A stretch of 64,000 bases of DNA from Flaccisagitta enflata (lineage: Eukaryota > Chaetognatha > Sagittoidea > Aphragmophora), in assembly GCA_965153355.1 (NCBI GenBank), contig OZ231126.1, positions 43,090,001 to 43,154,000 of the forward strand, in the 5' to 3' direction. A program made the translations under genes and the position numbers. Under the pieces are notes generated by a model. It did no database searches, was not told where the DNA came from, and saw only the letters and a list, made by a program, of their open reading frames with translations. How positions within the stretch are numbered: position 1 is the stretch's first letter; every line of letters begins with the position of its first letter. Shown here one piece after another: positions 33,341 to 47,151 of the stretch.

Positions 33341-33587
33341 TTTATTCTTTGTTCCAGCAAGGAGAAGGGAAGAGCGGTTCGATAAATGTCTTCGCTTTGC
33401 TTTAAAGTTCCCCCAACGACTGGGAAAATTAAGGATTTTGCTATGGTAAATTGGTGAGTCTTATAGGGCTTAGAACGGCATTTATGGGGAAATGGGGTGA
33501 CATACTTCAATCTCTCCATCATTCCATGCCTCCTGACAACTTCTGAGAGTTTTTTTTCTTAGAACCTCATTCCACGCTTTCCTTGCT

Positions 33588-33836
<249 letters not shown>

Positions 33837-33930
33837 TCAAAGGACTGACTGAGGGCGCAGCTGAGGTCAGGCAAACATATCGAGAAAAATTTGAAAAGAG
33901 AAACATAAAAAAATAGGAGGCAAAGGAAAT

Positions 33931-34022
33931 AGAAAAATGCATGATTGATGGCAAAAAGAAAAAGAGAGGAAAATGAAACAAAATGCGATGAAGAAAAAAG
34001 GAAAGGGATAAAGAGAGGATTT
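33931..34022. repeat. 92-bp direct repeat, copy 1
   Basis: AGAAAAATGCATGATTGATG ... AAAGAGAGGATT; recurs 620 bp downstream with a few differences. Confidence 0.9.
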
Positions 34023-34550
34023 ATGTTCTGAGCTTTTTGCAGATAGTTTGGAGTTTTTAGGCATCATCAGTCAGCTTGTATCAGAATCAGTTGATGCAGA
34101 GAAATAGCCATGCAAAAAGGACATGTACTTGACATATTTTTGCCTTTGATTTTCATTTTGATCCATGTTGATTTTAAAGGTTTTATCACATTCAATTAAA
34201 GTCAGTGCTTCATTTTTCATCATAGACATTGAGGAACTCAAATATAGGAACTATAAAAGCAGACAGCATGGGTAGAACAATGCCCGATTGCTCATAGCAG
34301 TGCAATTACTCCATCATCTTCACCCCCAAAACATCCTTTTTTTTTCTCTTACTGCATTTTTAAATTTTGACTCATGCACCTTCATTTGAGTGTAATTTCT
34401 AAACGAATAAAGCTACAGATGTGGGATTGCGCTCAAAAGAAAGCCCTCGAAAAAAGCTTCAATTTGGTCACCAATAAATCATATCTCAAGTGAACCAAAG
34501 GCGCAAAAATTACCTATAGAAAAACTTGCGTTTTTTTTAATTCGCGTAGT

Positions 34551-34642
34551 AGAAAAATGCATGATTGATGGCAAAAAAGAAAAAGAGAGGAAAACGAAAC
34601 AAAATGCGATGAAGAAAAAAGGAAAGGGAGAAAGAGAGGATT
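34551..34642. repeat. 92-bp direct repeat, copy 2
   Basis: Same block as 33931-34022 (AATGCATGATTGATGGCAAA ... GGAAAGGGAGAAAGAGAGGA). Confidence 0.9.
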
Positions 34643-34777
34643 AAAGTCAGAGATTTGAACAGATAGACGGACGTTTAAAGGCAGACATGTCAGTCACGCT
34701 TGTTGACAGTTATTTTGCACATACTATGCTGTTTTTATATTTTGGATGACGCGTTTTTGACCGAAATAGTGATTTCT

Positions 34778-34912
34778 GAGCATAATTGCCCCTGCCTAAC
34801 AAAATACATTGAAGACCCTCATACTAGCAATACTGCTCCTGCTGACTTGTACTACTGTCCCTGCCCACCCACAAGCGACTGCTTAGTGAGTATCCGGCAT
34901 TGTGTCTGTACC
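34778..34912 (-). mobile_element. Family A element, diverged
   Basis: Plus strand ATTGCCCCTGCCTAAC, CTGCTCCTGCTGAC, GTCCCTGCCCACCCACAAGC and AGTATCCGGCATTGTGT are a degenerate reversed A head. Confidence 0.5.
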
Positions 34913-35079
34913 TAATTCTGTACTTAATCGTCCTTATCATTTTCTGAAGTCATAACCCTCTTTTTTGATTTTTCGCGCCCGCCGATTTCACATTTTTCGT
35001 CTCAATAATAAACTCCGTGTTATTAGAAAAGCATTCGTGTGCGAAATGAAGATTCTTCTCGTACTTGTTTCTTTTTTTT

Positions 35080-35231
35080 CCTTTGCCTACTGATACTGTT
35101 TTTTGTTTTTTTGTATTGTTTTTTTGTTTTTTTGGTTTTTTTTCTTTATCTTTATTTTTATTTTCATCTTTTTTTTTTTCTATTTCTTTTTTCATTTTTA
35201 TTTTCATTCTTTTTTTTTAATTTTCTTTTTT
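35080..35231. repeat. T-rich low-complexity tract
   Basis: TTTTTTATTTTCATTTT-type sequence preceding the hexamer array. Confidence 0.8.
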
Positions 35232-35232
35232 T

Positions 35233-35377
35233 GTTTGTGTTTGTGTTTGCGTTTGCGTTTGCGTTTGCGTTTGTTTTTGTTTTTGTTTTTGTTTTTGTTT
35301 TTGTTTTTGTTTTTGTTTTTGTTTTTGTTTTTGTTTTTGTTTTTGTTTTTGTTTTTGTTTTTGTTTTTGTTTTTGTT
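35233..35377. repeat. (GTTTTT)n / (GTTTGC)n hexamer array
   Basis: GTTTGTGTTTGC variants then about 17 perfect GTTTTT units. Confidence 0.95.
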
Positions 35378-35752
35378 AGCAGTCTTTTCAAGGCCCATCT
35401 GGCTTAATGCATTAGGCACGAAGACCTTTTTTTCCCAAACCCAACTGGTCAGCTAAGTATTGACTTACATATTATTTTCTGCTTGGATATATGAAGAGAC
35501 AAAAAATATCTTCTGGGCCAGTGAGATTGTAGCAACATTGACGCACGTCGAAAGATTTTATGATTTAATGAATATAAAACTTTTTTTTTTGCTCTTACCT
35601 TTCTGTGAACTGTAATCAGGGCTTTTAAACCTAATGCGAATTGATGAAATATAAATTATGATCATATCATAACAGGTCATTATGAATTATCAACTATCAA
35701 CTACTAGATTATTAACTATTTTCCTAAGGAGATCTAAAGGAAATAGCTACGT

Positions 35753-35873
35753 TTTTAGTCGCGGACACCCGACTCGAGAACTTGCCGTGTCGGCCGGTCA
35801 CATTTTTGATTTTCGAGCTTTTCTGCTCCAGCCCACCGGTCCGCGACGAGGGGAAGTGTATACGGCCTTGTTA
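35753..35873 (-). mobile_element. Family A element, complete short copy
   Basis: Reverse complement: AACAAGGCCGTATACACTTC, GTCGCGGACCGGTGGGC, GTGACCGGCCGACACGGCAA, GTGTCCGCGACTAAAAA. Confidence 0.83.
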
Positions 35874-36735
35874 TTAATGATCCGTTACCAAGTCGGACCA
35901 GGCCGATACGGAGTGACCAGTATGTAGCAAACCAACAGACCGCCGGACGTACCTTTGATCGTACGCGCAGATTTTGTGATATTCATTTGAATCATTTCAT
36001 ACTTATATATTCATATTGTAGTGGTTGAGAAACAAGCCCAACCGAGTATAGATGGGGGAGGGGTGTGGGACGTTGGCTGGTGGGGGAGGAGATCGAAGAC
36101 AGATTGCTTTCAGTGACAGGTGTCAGCCCTTTTAGCAACACAAGATCGCGAAGAAGTTTGCTTACAAAAACTCTTTAAGCTTTTACCAAGCGGTAGATGG
36201 ATGAATGTTGAACTAAAGAAAACGTTAAAACATTCGAGCATTTTTTTTTCAAGACGAAGAATAAGTTGATAGTTGCTGACCGTCACAAGAGGGTCTCGCT
36301 CTAATTCCATCATATATGGTCAAGCATAAGAGATGCCCGTTCATTGGCACGGTATTCATCGCTCGCATTATCTGTCATAATCACCTGGCAGCAAAATTGA
36401 TTAATACTCGACTTGTGTCATGACAGGGAAAAGAATAAAGTAAGAGAGAGAGAAAAAAAGGAAAAAAGATGAAGAAAAAAATCGTTACTGAACTCGAAAA
36501 AAATTACCGGGAAATACAGAATAATTTATGGCACTCGTTAAGTCAAGCCTTTGAATATAATTTTTTTTCCCTTCTTATGACTTTTCCGAGTTCCTTGACG
36601 CATCTTATTTCAATAATCACGGGGCAAAAAATGAAAACAGGAAAAAAAGGAAGGAAAGTTAGGAAAAACAGAAAAGAGGAAAAAAAAGGAAGGCAAAAGG
36701 AATGTTGAAAACATAAGAAAATCAAGAAAATCAGG
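35874..36735. other. No gene recognised
   Basis: A minus-strand frame beginning near 36313 (MMELERDPLVTVSNYQLILR) is weakly protein-like, but its later part and context do not support an exon call. Confidence 0.4.
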
Positions 36736-36742
36736 ACGAGGG

Positions 36743-36743
36743 A

Positions 36744-36831
<88 letters not shown>

Positions 36832-36900
36832 AAAAAGAAATAAAGAAAGAAAGAAAGAAAGAAAGAGAGAAAAAAAGAAAGAAAGAGAAAAAGGGAAATA
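36743..36900. repeat. (GAAA)n microsatellite
   Basis: AGAAAGAA tetramers, followed by (CAAA)n at 36919-36940. Confidence 0.96.
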
Positions 36901-37355
36901 AAGAAAAAGAAAAGAAACAAACAAACAAACAAACAAACAAAAAGAAAGAAAAAAAAAGTAAGGAATAAAATTTAAAAAGAAAATCAAAAGGAAAAAGCAA
37001 GAAAGCAAGAAAGCAAGATAAAAGGCAGGAAAACAAAAAAGAATCATCATACAAACGTGCGATACGTTTAAGACACTCATAGACAGCAGACAAAGGTAAC
37101 GGAGACACTCTTGTTAAACTTTTTTTGAACGCATCACGGTAAGATCAGAGAAAGACTCTATATAACCACATTCGTGGGCACCCTGCGAGAAGCAATAGGT
37201 ACAGGCAATTGCAGCGGGCAGACGAGGGCAAACGGCAGGCTAATTTCCTTTGTTAATTCTAATCAACTTCGCTTTACCTTGATTTCTATCTCTTTGCTCA
37301 TGTCTGTCTGTCTGTCTTTCTTTCTTTCTGATGCATGATTCTCTCTCTCGCTCGC

Positions 37356-37549
<194 letters not shown>

Positions 37550-37877
37550 CTTTCTTCCTCATTTTTTACCCATCTATGTCTGTTATTCAAATAGCCGGAT
37601 CAGCAGTGGCAACCCCCGGTTTGTTTGAGAGGTGGCGTCGGTGGTCAGGGGTCAAACCTTGTTGCCTTTTTGCAATCCTGGAAAGTATTGAGAGCTTATG
37701 ACTATAAATTCGAGGGAAGATAGATGAACGCCGATGTCTGGGATTGCCCCAGTGTCAAAAGTTAATTCATCTGAGATAAAAACAAAGCAAAACTTTGCAA
37801 CCGAGAAAGGGAAGAGATAGCAAGTCAGAGCAAAAATGAATTGAATAGTTTGATAAATGTACAATGGTAAACCATCG

Positions 37878-38172
<295 letters not shown>

Positions 38173-38298
38173 TTCGTTTGTTTGCCTAGTTGTGTAATAG
38201 TGTAATCATATGTGTTTAAGATGCCATATTAAAACCAGCAAAGAGACTTCTTATAAAGAAAAAAAGTTGGATAACTAAACATTCAGAAGGAAAGGAAA

Positions 38299-38495
38299 AA
38301 AGCAAGGCCTGATACAAGACTACCCCAGTCGCGTGTAGGTGGGCAGGGACCGTATTTTAGGTCACTTGAGCATTTTGGCAGTAGCAGTGAAGCCAAAGAC
38401 CGCGGAAACAAAGAAAAGTAAAATGTGACAAACTGACTGACTAAACGACGGACGGACAAAGCGGGATGTAGAGAGGCGGAGAACGCGACTAAAAA
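38299..38495 (+). mobile_element. Family A element, complete long form
   Basis: AAGCAAGGCCTGATACAAGA, CAGTCGCGTGTAGGTGGGCA, second head motif CATTTTGGCAGTAGCAG, AAAGTAAAATGTGACAAACT, 3' GCGGAGAACGCGACTAAAAA. Confidence 0.85.
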
Positions 38496-38737
38496 GAGGA
38501 AATTGAGACAAAAAGGGAAGAAATGGGAAGAAGATGAAGTATCCAAGAGCCATCGTATGTATCTTTGCAAATCCAGATAAACCCGAGGGATTGGGTAGGA
38601 AAGGCAAAACAAAAGGGATCCCTTTTGAGTTAACCTAGACATGCAGTCTATTCCGCTGCTGCTGCTCCACTTTAGATTTCAAAATGGCCCCTTGAGTCGC
38701 TCGCGCTTTCTTCCCATGTCTTGGTAACATCGCCTTA

Positions 38738-38919
<182 letters not shown>

Positions 38920-38959
38920 TGTGTATCTAAAAACTCGGAAAAAAAAGTTATTTTCTTAC

Positions 38960-39159
38960 TGATTTCTCTCCTTCGGTCCATTCTTCAGTTCCATCGATCA
39001 GTGCGCTACCTTCTACCCACACCTCTTCCTTCCTTTCCTCCCCTCCCCTCGCCACCGATGGCCTTTCTAACCCGAGTATCGGCCCATTTTCTTGACCAGT
39101 TGGCCATTTTTTTAAAGTCGATTCATCGCCGATGTGAAAGGGCACGATTCGCTTTAGAA
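38960..39159 (-). CDS. Candidate internal exon, unknown protein
   Basis: Read on the minus strand, a CAG acceptor at 39160 is followed by an open frame LKRIVPFHIGDESTLKKWPT ... VWVEGSALIDGTEEWTEGEK up to a good donor, TCA|GTAAGA at 38959. The composition is not repetitive, unlike most frames here. The family is not recognised. It sits between a CT/GTCT microsatellite and a CATC minisatellite. The opposite strand is also open, so coding strand and status are uncertain. Confidence 0.35.
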
Positions 39160-39249
39160 CTGTCGTTTACACTCAGTAAAATCGTTCTCTCTTTTTTTTC
39201 TTTCCTCCAAAAACCTATAACCTCGCAAATCCATCGGTGATCCGTCTGT

Positions 39250-39772
39250 ACGTAGGCTTTATCCATCCAGCCTTCCATCCATCCATCCATCCATCCATCT
39301 ATTTATTCATCTAGCCGCTCCATCTTGCTATTCCATCAATCAATCCATCCATCCATCCATCTATATCCATCCATCTATCCATCAATCTATTTACATCCAT
39401 CCATCCATCCATAAAACCATCAATTTAGCCGTTTCATCCATCCATTCATCCATCCATCCTTTCATCCATTCATCCATCCATCCATCCATCCATCCAACTT
39501 TCTATCTGTCCATCCATCCTTTCATCCATCCATACATCCATACATCCATCCATACATCTTTCTATCTGTCCATTAATCCATTCATCCATCCATCTTTCTT
39601 TCTGTCCATCCATCCTTTCTTCCATCCATCCATCCATCCATCCATCCATCCATCTTTCTATCTGTCCATCCATCCTTTCATCCATCCATTCATCCATCCA
39701 TCCATCCATCCATCTTTCTATCTGTCCATCCATCCTTTCATCCATCCATTCATCCAATCATCCATCCATCTG
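39250..39772. repeat. Degenerate (CATC)n minisatellite
   Basis: CATCCATCCATC with a higher-order unit of about 60 bp containing CATCTTTCTATCTGTCCATC and CATCCTTTCATCC that recurs from 39490 to 39740. Confidence 0.93.
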
Positions 39773-40974
<1,202 letters not shown>

Positions 40975-41041
40975 TTTTGTATCGACTTCTCACAATATTG
41001 TGTTTAGTACCATACATTTGTTTTCTTTCAATGTTCTCTTA

Positions 41042-41197
41042 TCAATCTTTGTCCTTTAAAATGTTTCTTTGCCACTCTGCTCTTCGTTGTATCAGCGCCG
41101 ACATGGACAAGAAATCACGTCTGGTGCACACTTTGTCTATTGAGGTCAAATAATGGCATCGGATTATCATTCGGTATCGCCTATCCATAAATGAAAA
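41042..41197 (-). CDS. Candidate terminal exon, unknown protein
   Basis: On the minus strand an acceptor TATTCTTTTGCAG is followed by a 51-codon frame (FSFMDRRYRMIIRCHYLTSI ... AEWQRNILKDKD) ending in TGA. The amino-acid mix is protein-like and the acceptor has a good pyrimidine tract. No domain is recognised. No upstream exon could be assigned in the flanking sequence. Confidence 0.28.
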   Translation of the reverse strand, partial: FSFMDRRYRMIIRCHYLTSIDKVCTRRDFLSMSALIQRRAEWQRNILKDKD

Positions 41198-42139
41198 CTG
41201 CAAAAGAATATCAACATTACTTGTTTCCATTTGGGCGACAAGAAGCTCGGAAAATTAGATAATTTTTTTTCTAAAATTTTGATCCAAATTTAGCCCTTTG
41301 AGGGGTTAAAGGTGGAAATTGAAAAATCGCCACGGTGGCGCCAATTGTATCCACCTAGGGTGTCAACTGCCACTACAAATGAGAAAATTGATTGAACCAT
41401 GTGAGCTGTAGGGGGGCATGTAACAATTGGGTCCCTCCTCCGCTCTTATTAGGGTCCCTTCTGTACTCTCGATACTTGGCGTCATGAAACTCAATTTGTA
41501 ACTCGTCCGTCAACTTGACAGTTGACTCTCTCTAATTCACGATACGCAAATATCTTTAAATTTATCCATTTTTTTCAGGGACGGAAATGATGACAAATCC
41601 CATTTCTTCTTTGTAGCAACACGAATATCTGATCAGAACATCAGAGGAAGTTCGCTTAAACTGCGATGCGTCCTATTCTTTTATTTTCTTTGAAACCCAA
41701 TTGTTGGTTATTTCAAGTTGCAATTCTAAACCCCAACCTGACTAAACTTCTAAAGTATCTAAACCCCTCCCCTGCCCGACTCGACCGATTTAACTATATT
41801 TTCATTTTCTCAAAACCCATTTTGGTGGGTGGGATAGCAACTAATATTTGAACTACAAAATAGAAGCGACCGCTTCCCTGGGCCGGAACAACCTATAGGC
41901 ACATTAGGCACTGCCTAGGGCCCCGCGCCCAAGGGGGAAAAGAAGAAAAAGAAGGGAGAGGAAGAGGAAGAGGAAAAAAAAAAAGGAAAAGAAAAAGGGA
42001 AAGAAAAAAAGAGTAAGAGATTTGCTTATAAAAAACAGCAATCTTTTTGGTTTTTTGACAAATCTGGAAGGAGCTAAAAATGAAGATTAAAAAATGTTCC
42101 CAAAGCTTAGTCATGGCTAGAGTTGGGAGAACTTATGTC

Positions 42140-42163
42140 GTGACTGTCGGAATCGACAGTCAC
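42140..42163. other. Perfect 10-bp hairpin
   Basis: GTGACTGTCG, loop GAAT, CGACAGTCAC. Context GCGTCACGACCTACTGACTG shortly downstream adds further partial complements. Confidence 0.7.
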
Positions 42164-42306
42164 ACCCCATGGTGTTGGCCACTCGACATCATGGTTAAAA
42201 AGCGTCACGACCTACTGACTGACAGACAAAGGAAAGGTGAAGAAAAAGAGAGAGAAAGAGACAGACTTCTGACTTTTCATATTCAATTCTCTCTTTCTTT
42301 TTATAT

Positions 42307-42406
<100 letters not shown>

Positions 42407-42548
42407 AATCCTGGATCACCTACAATTTTTTTCTTGCTAACTCTCCTGGTCTGTTTGCTTCGATTAAATTGTTTCCATGAATGCTATGCGTAGATGATGC
42501 TCCGCTTACAGCGTTGGAAATGAAGAATGTAAAAATTGCTGTATGTAA

Positions 42549-42692
42549 GGTGTAGGGATGGTGTCCCCATCCATATCGTCCTTTTGGTCCATCCAATAAA
42601 TCCCATTTCTTTCTTTGCTTCTATCCTTGTTTACAACTAGGGTATTCAAGGGTGTAGGGATGGTGACCGCATCCATATCGCCATTTTCTCTC
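42549..42692. repeat. Two copies of a ~35-bp block, 102 bp apart
   Basis: GGTGTAGGGATGGTG(T/A)CC then CATCCATATCG at 42549 and 42651; each copy contains a GGATGG...CCATCC near-palindrome. Confidence 0.7.
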
Positions 42693-42882
42693 TTACAACA
42701 AGTTTAAACAATGTTTCTTTTCGCGCGCAAAAGCATGTCTTAGAAAGGTTGTGTCTGTTGCTTGTTTAGTTGGTTGGTTGGTCAGTTGGAAACACTTTCA
42801 TTCTACTATCTGAATGGCGCCTATGATAGCCTGCTTTACCTTTTTTTCTTTTGTTGGACATAATCCTTTCATGAGGCTTTTA

Positions 42883-43031
42883 AAACAAGGCAGGAAGCAC
42901 GGCCAATTAGTGGTCGCTTGCGTGTTGGCAGGGGCAGTTATGAGGGTTGACAGAAGCTGTACATGGTAGAGCAGGGGCTGTGATGTGGCTAGGCAGGGGC
43001 AGTGATGCATAGAAATTTCACGACTAAAAAA
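42883..43031 (+). mobile_element. Family A element, diverged
   Basis: AAACAAGGCAGGAAGCACGG, GTGGTCGCTTGCGTGTTGGC, three GGCAGGGGC(A/T)GT units, ending TTTCACGACTAAAAA; the tetramer tract is missing. Confidence 0.65.
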
Positions 43032-43099
43032 AAGGAAGAAAACCACCATCTAATTACTAAATTGTTTCTTACAAAAAGGTAAAATGTTACGAGCATATC

Positions 43100-43190
43100 A
43101 TTCTTTCATTCATTCACTCATTGACTCATTCATTCATTCAATAATTCATTCATTCATTCTTTCATTAATTCATTCATTCATTCATACATC
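43100..43190. repeat. (CATT)n microsatellite
   Basis: ATTCATTCATTC with variants. Confidence 0.93.
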
Positions 43191-43284
43191 CTTTGTTAAT
43201 ATGCGAAGCATATACCAGTAACATATGTAAACTGAGACTGAATGGGAACCAAATTTCAAAGAACACGTCTTACAGTCTGCTGCA

Positions 43285-44055
43285 TACCGTTTGCTTGTCC
43301 GTCTGTCTTTCTTTCTTTCCGTCTGTCTTTTACTTTCTTTCCATCTGTCTGTCTTTCTTTTTGTCTGTCTTTCTTTCTTTTCATCTGTCCGTCTTTCCAT
43401 CTGTCTTTCTTTCTTTCTTTCCTTCTGTCTTTCTTTCCATCTGTCTTTCTTTCTTTCCATCTTTCTTTCTTTCCTTCTGTCTTTCTTTCTTTCCGTCTGT
43501 CTTTCTTTCTTTCCGTCTGTCTTTCTTTCTTTCCATCTGTCTTTCTTTCTTTCCATCTGTCTTTCTGTCTTTCCGTCTGTCTTTCTGTCTTTCCGTCTGT
43601 CTTTCTTTCCGTCTGTCTTTCTCTCTTTCTTTCCGTCTGTCTTTCATTCTGTCCGTCTGTCTTTCTTTCTGTCTGTCTTTCTTCCTTTCCATCTGTCTTT
43701 CTTTTTTTCCGTTTGTCTTTCTTTCCGTATGTTTTTCTTTCCGTATGTCTTTCTTTCTTTCCATCTGTTATTCTTTCCGTATGTCTTTCTTTCTATCCAT
43801 CTGTATTTCTTTCTTTCCTTTTGTCTTTCTTTCTCTCCATCTGTCTTTCTTTCTTTTTGTCTGTCTGTCTCTCTTTCCATCTGTCTTTCTTTCTTTTTTT
43901 TCTTTCTTTTTTTCCGTCTGTCTTTCTGTCTGTCGTTCTGTCTGTCTTTCCGTCTGTCTTTCCTTCTGTCTTTCTGTCTGTCTTTCCGTTTGTCTTCCCG
44001 TTTTTCTTCCCGTCTGTCTGTCTGTCTGTCTTTTGTTCTTTCTTTCTTTCTTTCT
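43285..44055. repeat. 770-bp array of CTTT and CTGT units
   Basis: Higher-order 16-24-bp units CTTTCTTTC(C/T)(G/A)TCTGT repeated about 35 times. The multi-frame Ser/Phe/Leu frames here are artefacts of this. Confidence 0.95.
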
Positions 44056-45149
44056 TTACCGTTTTTTTATTCTTTTTCTTCCAAGCAGACGGTCACTTAG
44101 TTTGTCGGTCGGTCACGATTTTTTGCGATTCGAGAATGAGCCGAGTTCATAAGAACAGTTTGAGCCTCAAATTGCTTTAGAAAAAAGAACCTCAAGCCTC
44201 AGAAAAAAATAACATGTTCTTATAAAAAGAAAAGAGTGTTATATTCGCGTGTATCTGTTATTCTGAATTATGGACAAACGGATAAAAGAAAGAATGGACG
44301 TACAGTACATCTCGTCTAGACTTGAGATAACGGGGGCAAGCATTTTAAAAAAACAAATGATGCCAGAGGAGTGATATTTGAAGCATAGACTAATAAAAGA
44401 ATGCTTTATTGCCCATGATGGCTGGTTGCCATGGAAACACATTTCTATGTTTTTTTGCTAGAATATCAATATTTTGAGAATTCTTTTTTACGGAACATCT
44501 TCAGAAATTAGATTTGCTACAACTTTCCCGAAGTATGTTCTGTAAGAATGTCACTCGTTTAGCGGTTGCTTGGGGTTGTCACCAGGCCTTTTTTTAGTGA
44601 TTTTTTTGGCAGAGCCAACAGGGCTCTCTCAAACAATTTACAGAACTGACAGCTCATGTTAATAAAAAACAATGCTGGATGGTAGCTACCTAAATTGTTC
44701 GTGGTGGCAGGCATTGCAGAAGTGTGAAAATTTGCATAATCAGAAGCCACGACTCTAAGTAGGCTCGCTCTAAAAAAACTGTTGTCACACATAAGTACGT
44801 TCCAAGCAAATATTTGTACAGAACATACTGTGGAAAAATTTATAGCAAATTTTATTTTAAAAGCAATAGCCCTAAAAAATCTCTCTAAAATATTGAATAT
44901 TACAGACTTCCACATGAAATGTTCCAACAGCCAGCCATCTCATAGGAAATTAAGCATCCTTTATTGTGTTAGTCACTGACAATCCTCGCTCCTAACTGTT
45001 CCCTGTTTTCACAATGGCACGTTATTTCAAGTCTAGAGGCAGAGATCTACCTGTGCTGACAGTTGGGGACGCTACTTTTTCACTAAGACAGTGGTATATG
45101 CCTTACTAGTTTCATCAAGTCCCCACTGTTGCCTCATGAGTTAACACAT
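44056..45149. other. About 1.1 kb without recognised gene or repeat
   Basis: A minus-strand frame (44927-44559) is open for 122 codons, but no splice site, start context or family supports it. Confidence 0.4.
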
Positions 45150-45370
45150 GTTCGTTCAGCTGCGGCTGCTGCGTTCGATTATTTGCGCTATCATCGCAGC
45201 GACGGATGGGTAGCAGCGAACCCCCCCCCCTCCCCCCACAAACACGATGTATCACACCCGCGATATCAAAGAATGCGTACTTTGTGTTTTCACTCGTGTG
45301 TGACCGATGGACCGACGGACCAACATACGGACAAACAAAGCCTCTTAAGTCACTAGTCCGCAACATAAAA
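45150..45370 (+). mobile_element. Family A (A2 subfamily), diverged
   Basis: GCAGCGACGGATGGGTAGCA, a run of ten C, GACCGATGGACCGACGGACC, AAAGCCTCTTAAGTCA, AGTCCGCAACATAAAAA. Confidence 0.6.
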
Positions 45371-45539
45371 ATGCTTACATGAATACCAGCCTGACATGCC
45401 TTGACATGACATGCCATTGCCACGGATGGATCTAGCGAGCCAGTAATGTTGGTTCACAAATTTGTTACATTGCTCAAAATGGACCTCATGAGCAGGAGCA
45501 GAAATGCTTGGCTTTCAAATGTTTCAATTTTCAACTCAT

Positions 45540-45607
45540 GTTAACTGACAGACAGACCAACAGACTAAGCTTCCTATAGTTCTCAGTCAGCGATCGTACA
45601 ACTAAAA
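45540..45607 (+). mobile_element. Family A 3' end, diverged
   Basis: AACTGACAGACAGACCAACA, CTTCCTATAGTTCTCAGT, TACAACTAAAAAC; abuts the next A copy. Confidence 0.45.
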
Positions 45608-45622
45608 ACCTATTAGAAATTT

Positions 45623-45773
45623 AACAAGGCCGGATATACGGCAGGACAGTCGTGGATGGTTGGGCAGGAGCAGTAAAGCAAAAACCGCCCGGAATTCAAA
45701 AATGTGACGGACCGACGGACGGACCTTCCGACCGACACGGCAAGGTGTAGAGTCGCGTGTCCGCGACTAAAAA
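45623..45773 (+). mobile_element. Family A element, complete
   Basis: TAACAAGGCCGGATATACGG, AGTCGTGGATGGTTGGGCAG, GACGGACCGACGGACGGACC, AGTCGCGTGTCCGCGACTAA. Confidence 0.92.
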
Positions 45774-45950
45774 TGATTAGCACTAGCAGAGTACTCTGGA
45801 GTTGTTAAGACAAAATTGATTCCGATGCGCGCGATGACGGAAAAATGTTTATGATACGCGACAATATCTTCATTTTCTTCCACGACTTCACATATCCACT
45901 GTGTGCGATGTTTGCAGTAAAACCATTTGAAGGTAAGACGAGCGAAAAAT
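45768..45950 (-). CDS. Candidate exon whose stop codon comes from a family A end
   Basis: The minus-strand frame reads LSFFARLTFKWFYCKHRTQW ... HFSVIARIGINFVLTTPEYS and ends AATCATTTTTAG. The last TTTTTAG is the reverse complement of the CTAAAAA end of the family A copy at 45623-45773, so the element supplies the stop. The composition looks coding, but there is no recognised domain and no clear acceptor (AG at 45951). Confidence 0.27.
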
Positions 45951-46284
45951 GACAACTTCGATCAGAAATCGACACTCGCTATCAAGAAGGAACACCGAGA
46001 CCCGATGCAGTGGAATCTCTCCTTTTTCCCTAATTTGCATAATGCAGTCAGTCCTCAATTAAGGTTATGGAACTTTCGATGAGAACATTTGCTCATGAAA
46101 CTTCCTAGCTTCAATGAATGTTTTTGTTATAAGAGAAAAGTTGATATGCTTTTAGTGAGGTACTTAATCGTTTTTATCTACTTGCAGATTTACTGACAAG
46201 CTGTGACTCTAATTGAACCCAACAGCGTCTATTGTGATTTTTGTTAGCGAAAAGTGTTATGAACAATGAACATACAAGGATTTG

Positions 46285-46365
46285 AACGCGGATTTTTTTG
46301 CCATTACTCATCATTTTTCAAGTCGGATGTCCTCCGTAACTTACATGGCAATCTGAGACAAAAAC
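46285..46365 (-). other. Degenerate tRNA-like sequence
   Basis: The minus strand has TGCCATGTAAGTTACGGAGG and, about 40 nt later, CCGCGTTCAAATCC (B-box-like). The A box is weak and no closed acceptor stem is visible. Confidence 0.28.
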
Positions 46366-46551
46366 GCATATTGACCTACCCTACTCTCTCACTTTCCCTG
46401 TCTCTCTTTGGGTGTTGGTAAAAACTTTTCTAAGAAGTGAGCCAAAAGTGGGGATTAGTTAAATACACCTAGAATCTGATTCATTCTTGACTTCTTTTCT
46501 TCACGTTGCGGCCCGATTGGCAACGGCGTGACCTATGGAGGCAAAAGCACT

Positions 46552-46562
46552 CAACAACAACG

Positions 46563-46612
<50 letters not shown>
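46552..46612. repeat. (CAA)n microsatellite
   Basis: About 20 CAA units; would encode poly-Gln in one frame, but no gene context. Confidence 0.96.
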
Positions 46613-46614
<2 letters not shown>

Positions 46615-46760
46615 CGACGACAACGATGCAGGATCCCGTGGCTGGAAGTGAAACCGCTGCCCTGCATCGTGTCTGAACGATTGAGCTCAATTTGTTTTAC
46701 CGAACCTATAAGCCACGTTATTTACTCTTTAAATAAACATTATATTACTTACCGACACAG

Positions 46761-46764
<4 letters not shown>

Positions 46765-46844
<80 letters not shown>

Positions 46845-46860
46845 TCACGCACACACACAC
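46765..46860. repeat. (CA)n with (CGCACA) variants
   Basis: Perfect CA, then ACACGCACACGC units. Confidence 0.97.
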
Positions 46861-46897
46861 GATCAGCCTTACTTTTATTCTTTTTTCTCCCCTTCCT

Positions 46898-47043
46898 TTG
46901 TTACTTTCTTTCTCATTTGTTTTTTTTTTTGTTTTTTTTTGTTTGTTAGTTTGATCCAAGTTCTAGCTCCCTGTGTTACTTTCTTTCTCATTTTTTTATT
47001 TATTTGTGTTACTTTCTTTCTCATTTTTTTATTTATTTGTGTT

Positions 47044-47087
<44 letters not shown>

Positions 47088-47107
47088 TCCTTCTTTCCTT
47101 CTTTCCT

Positions 47108-47151
<44 letters not shown>

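Noticed and set aside
43182-44180. Up to 319-codon Ser/Phe/Leu frames in three plus-strand frames and Lys/Arg frames on the minus strand
   Set aside because: All arise from the CTTT/CTGT array; several frames open at once is the mark of simple sequence.
44559-44927. 122-codon minus-strand frame
   Set aside because: Composition and lack of splice signals or family match give no support.
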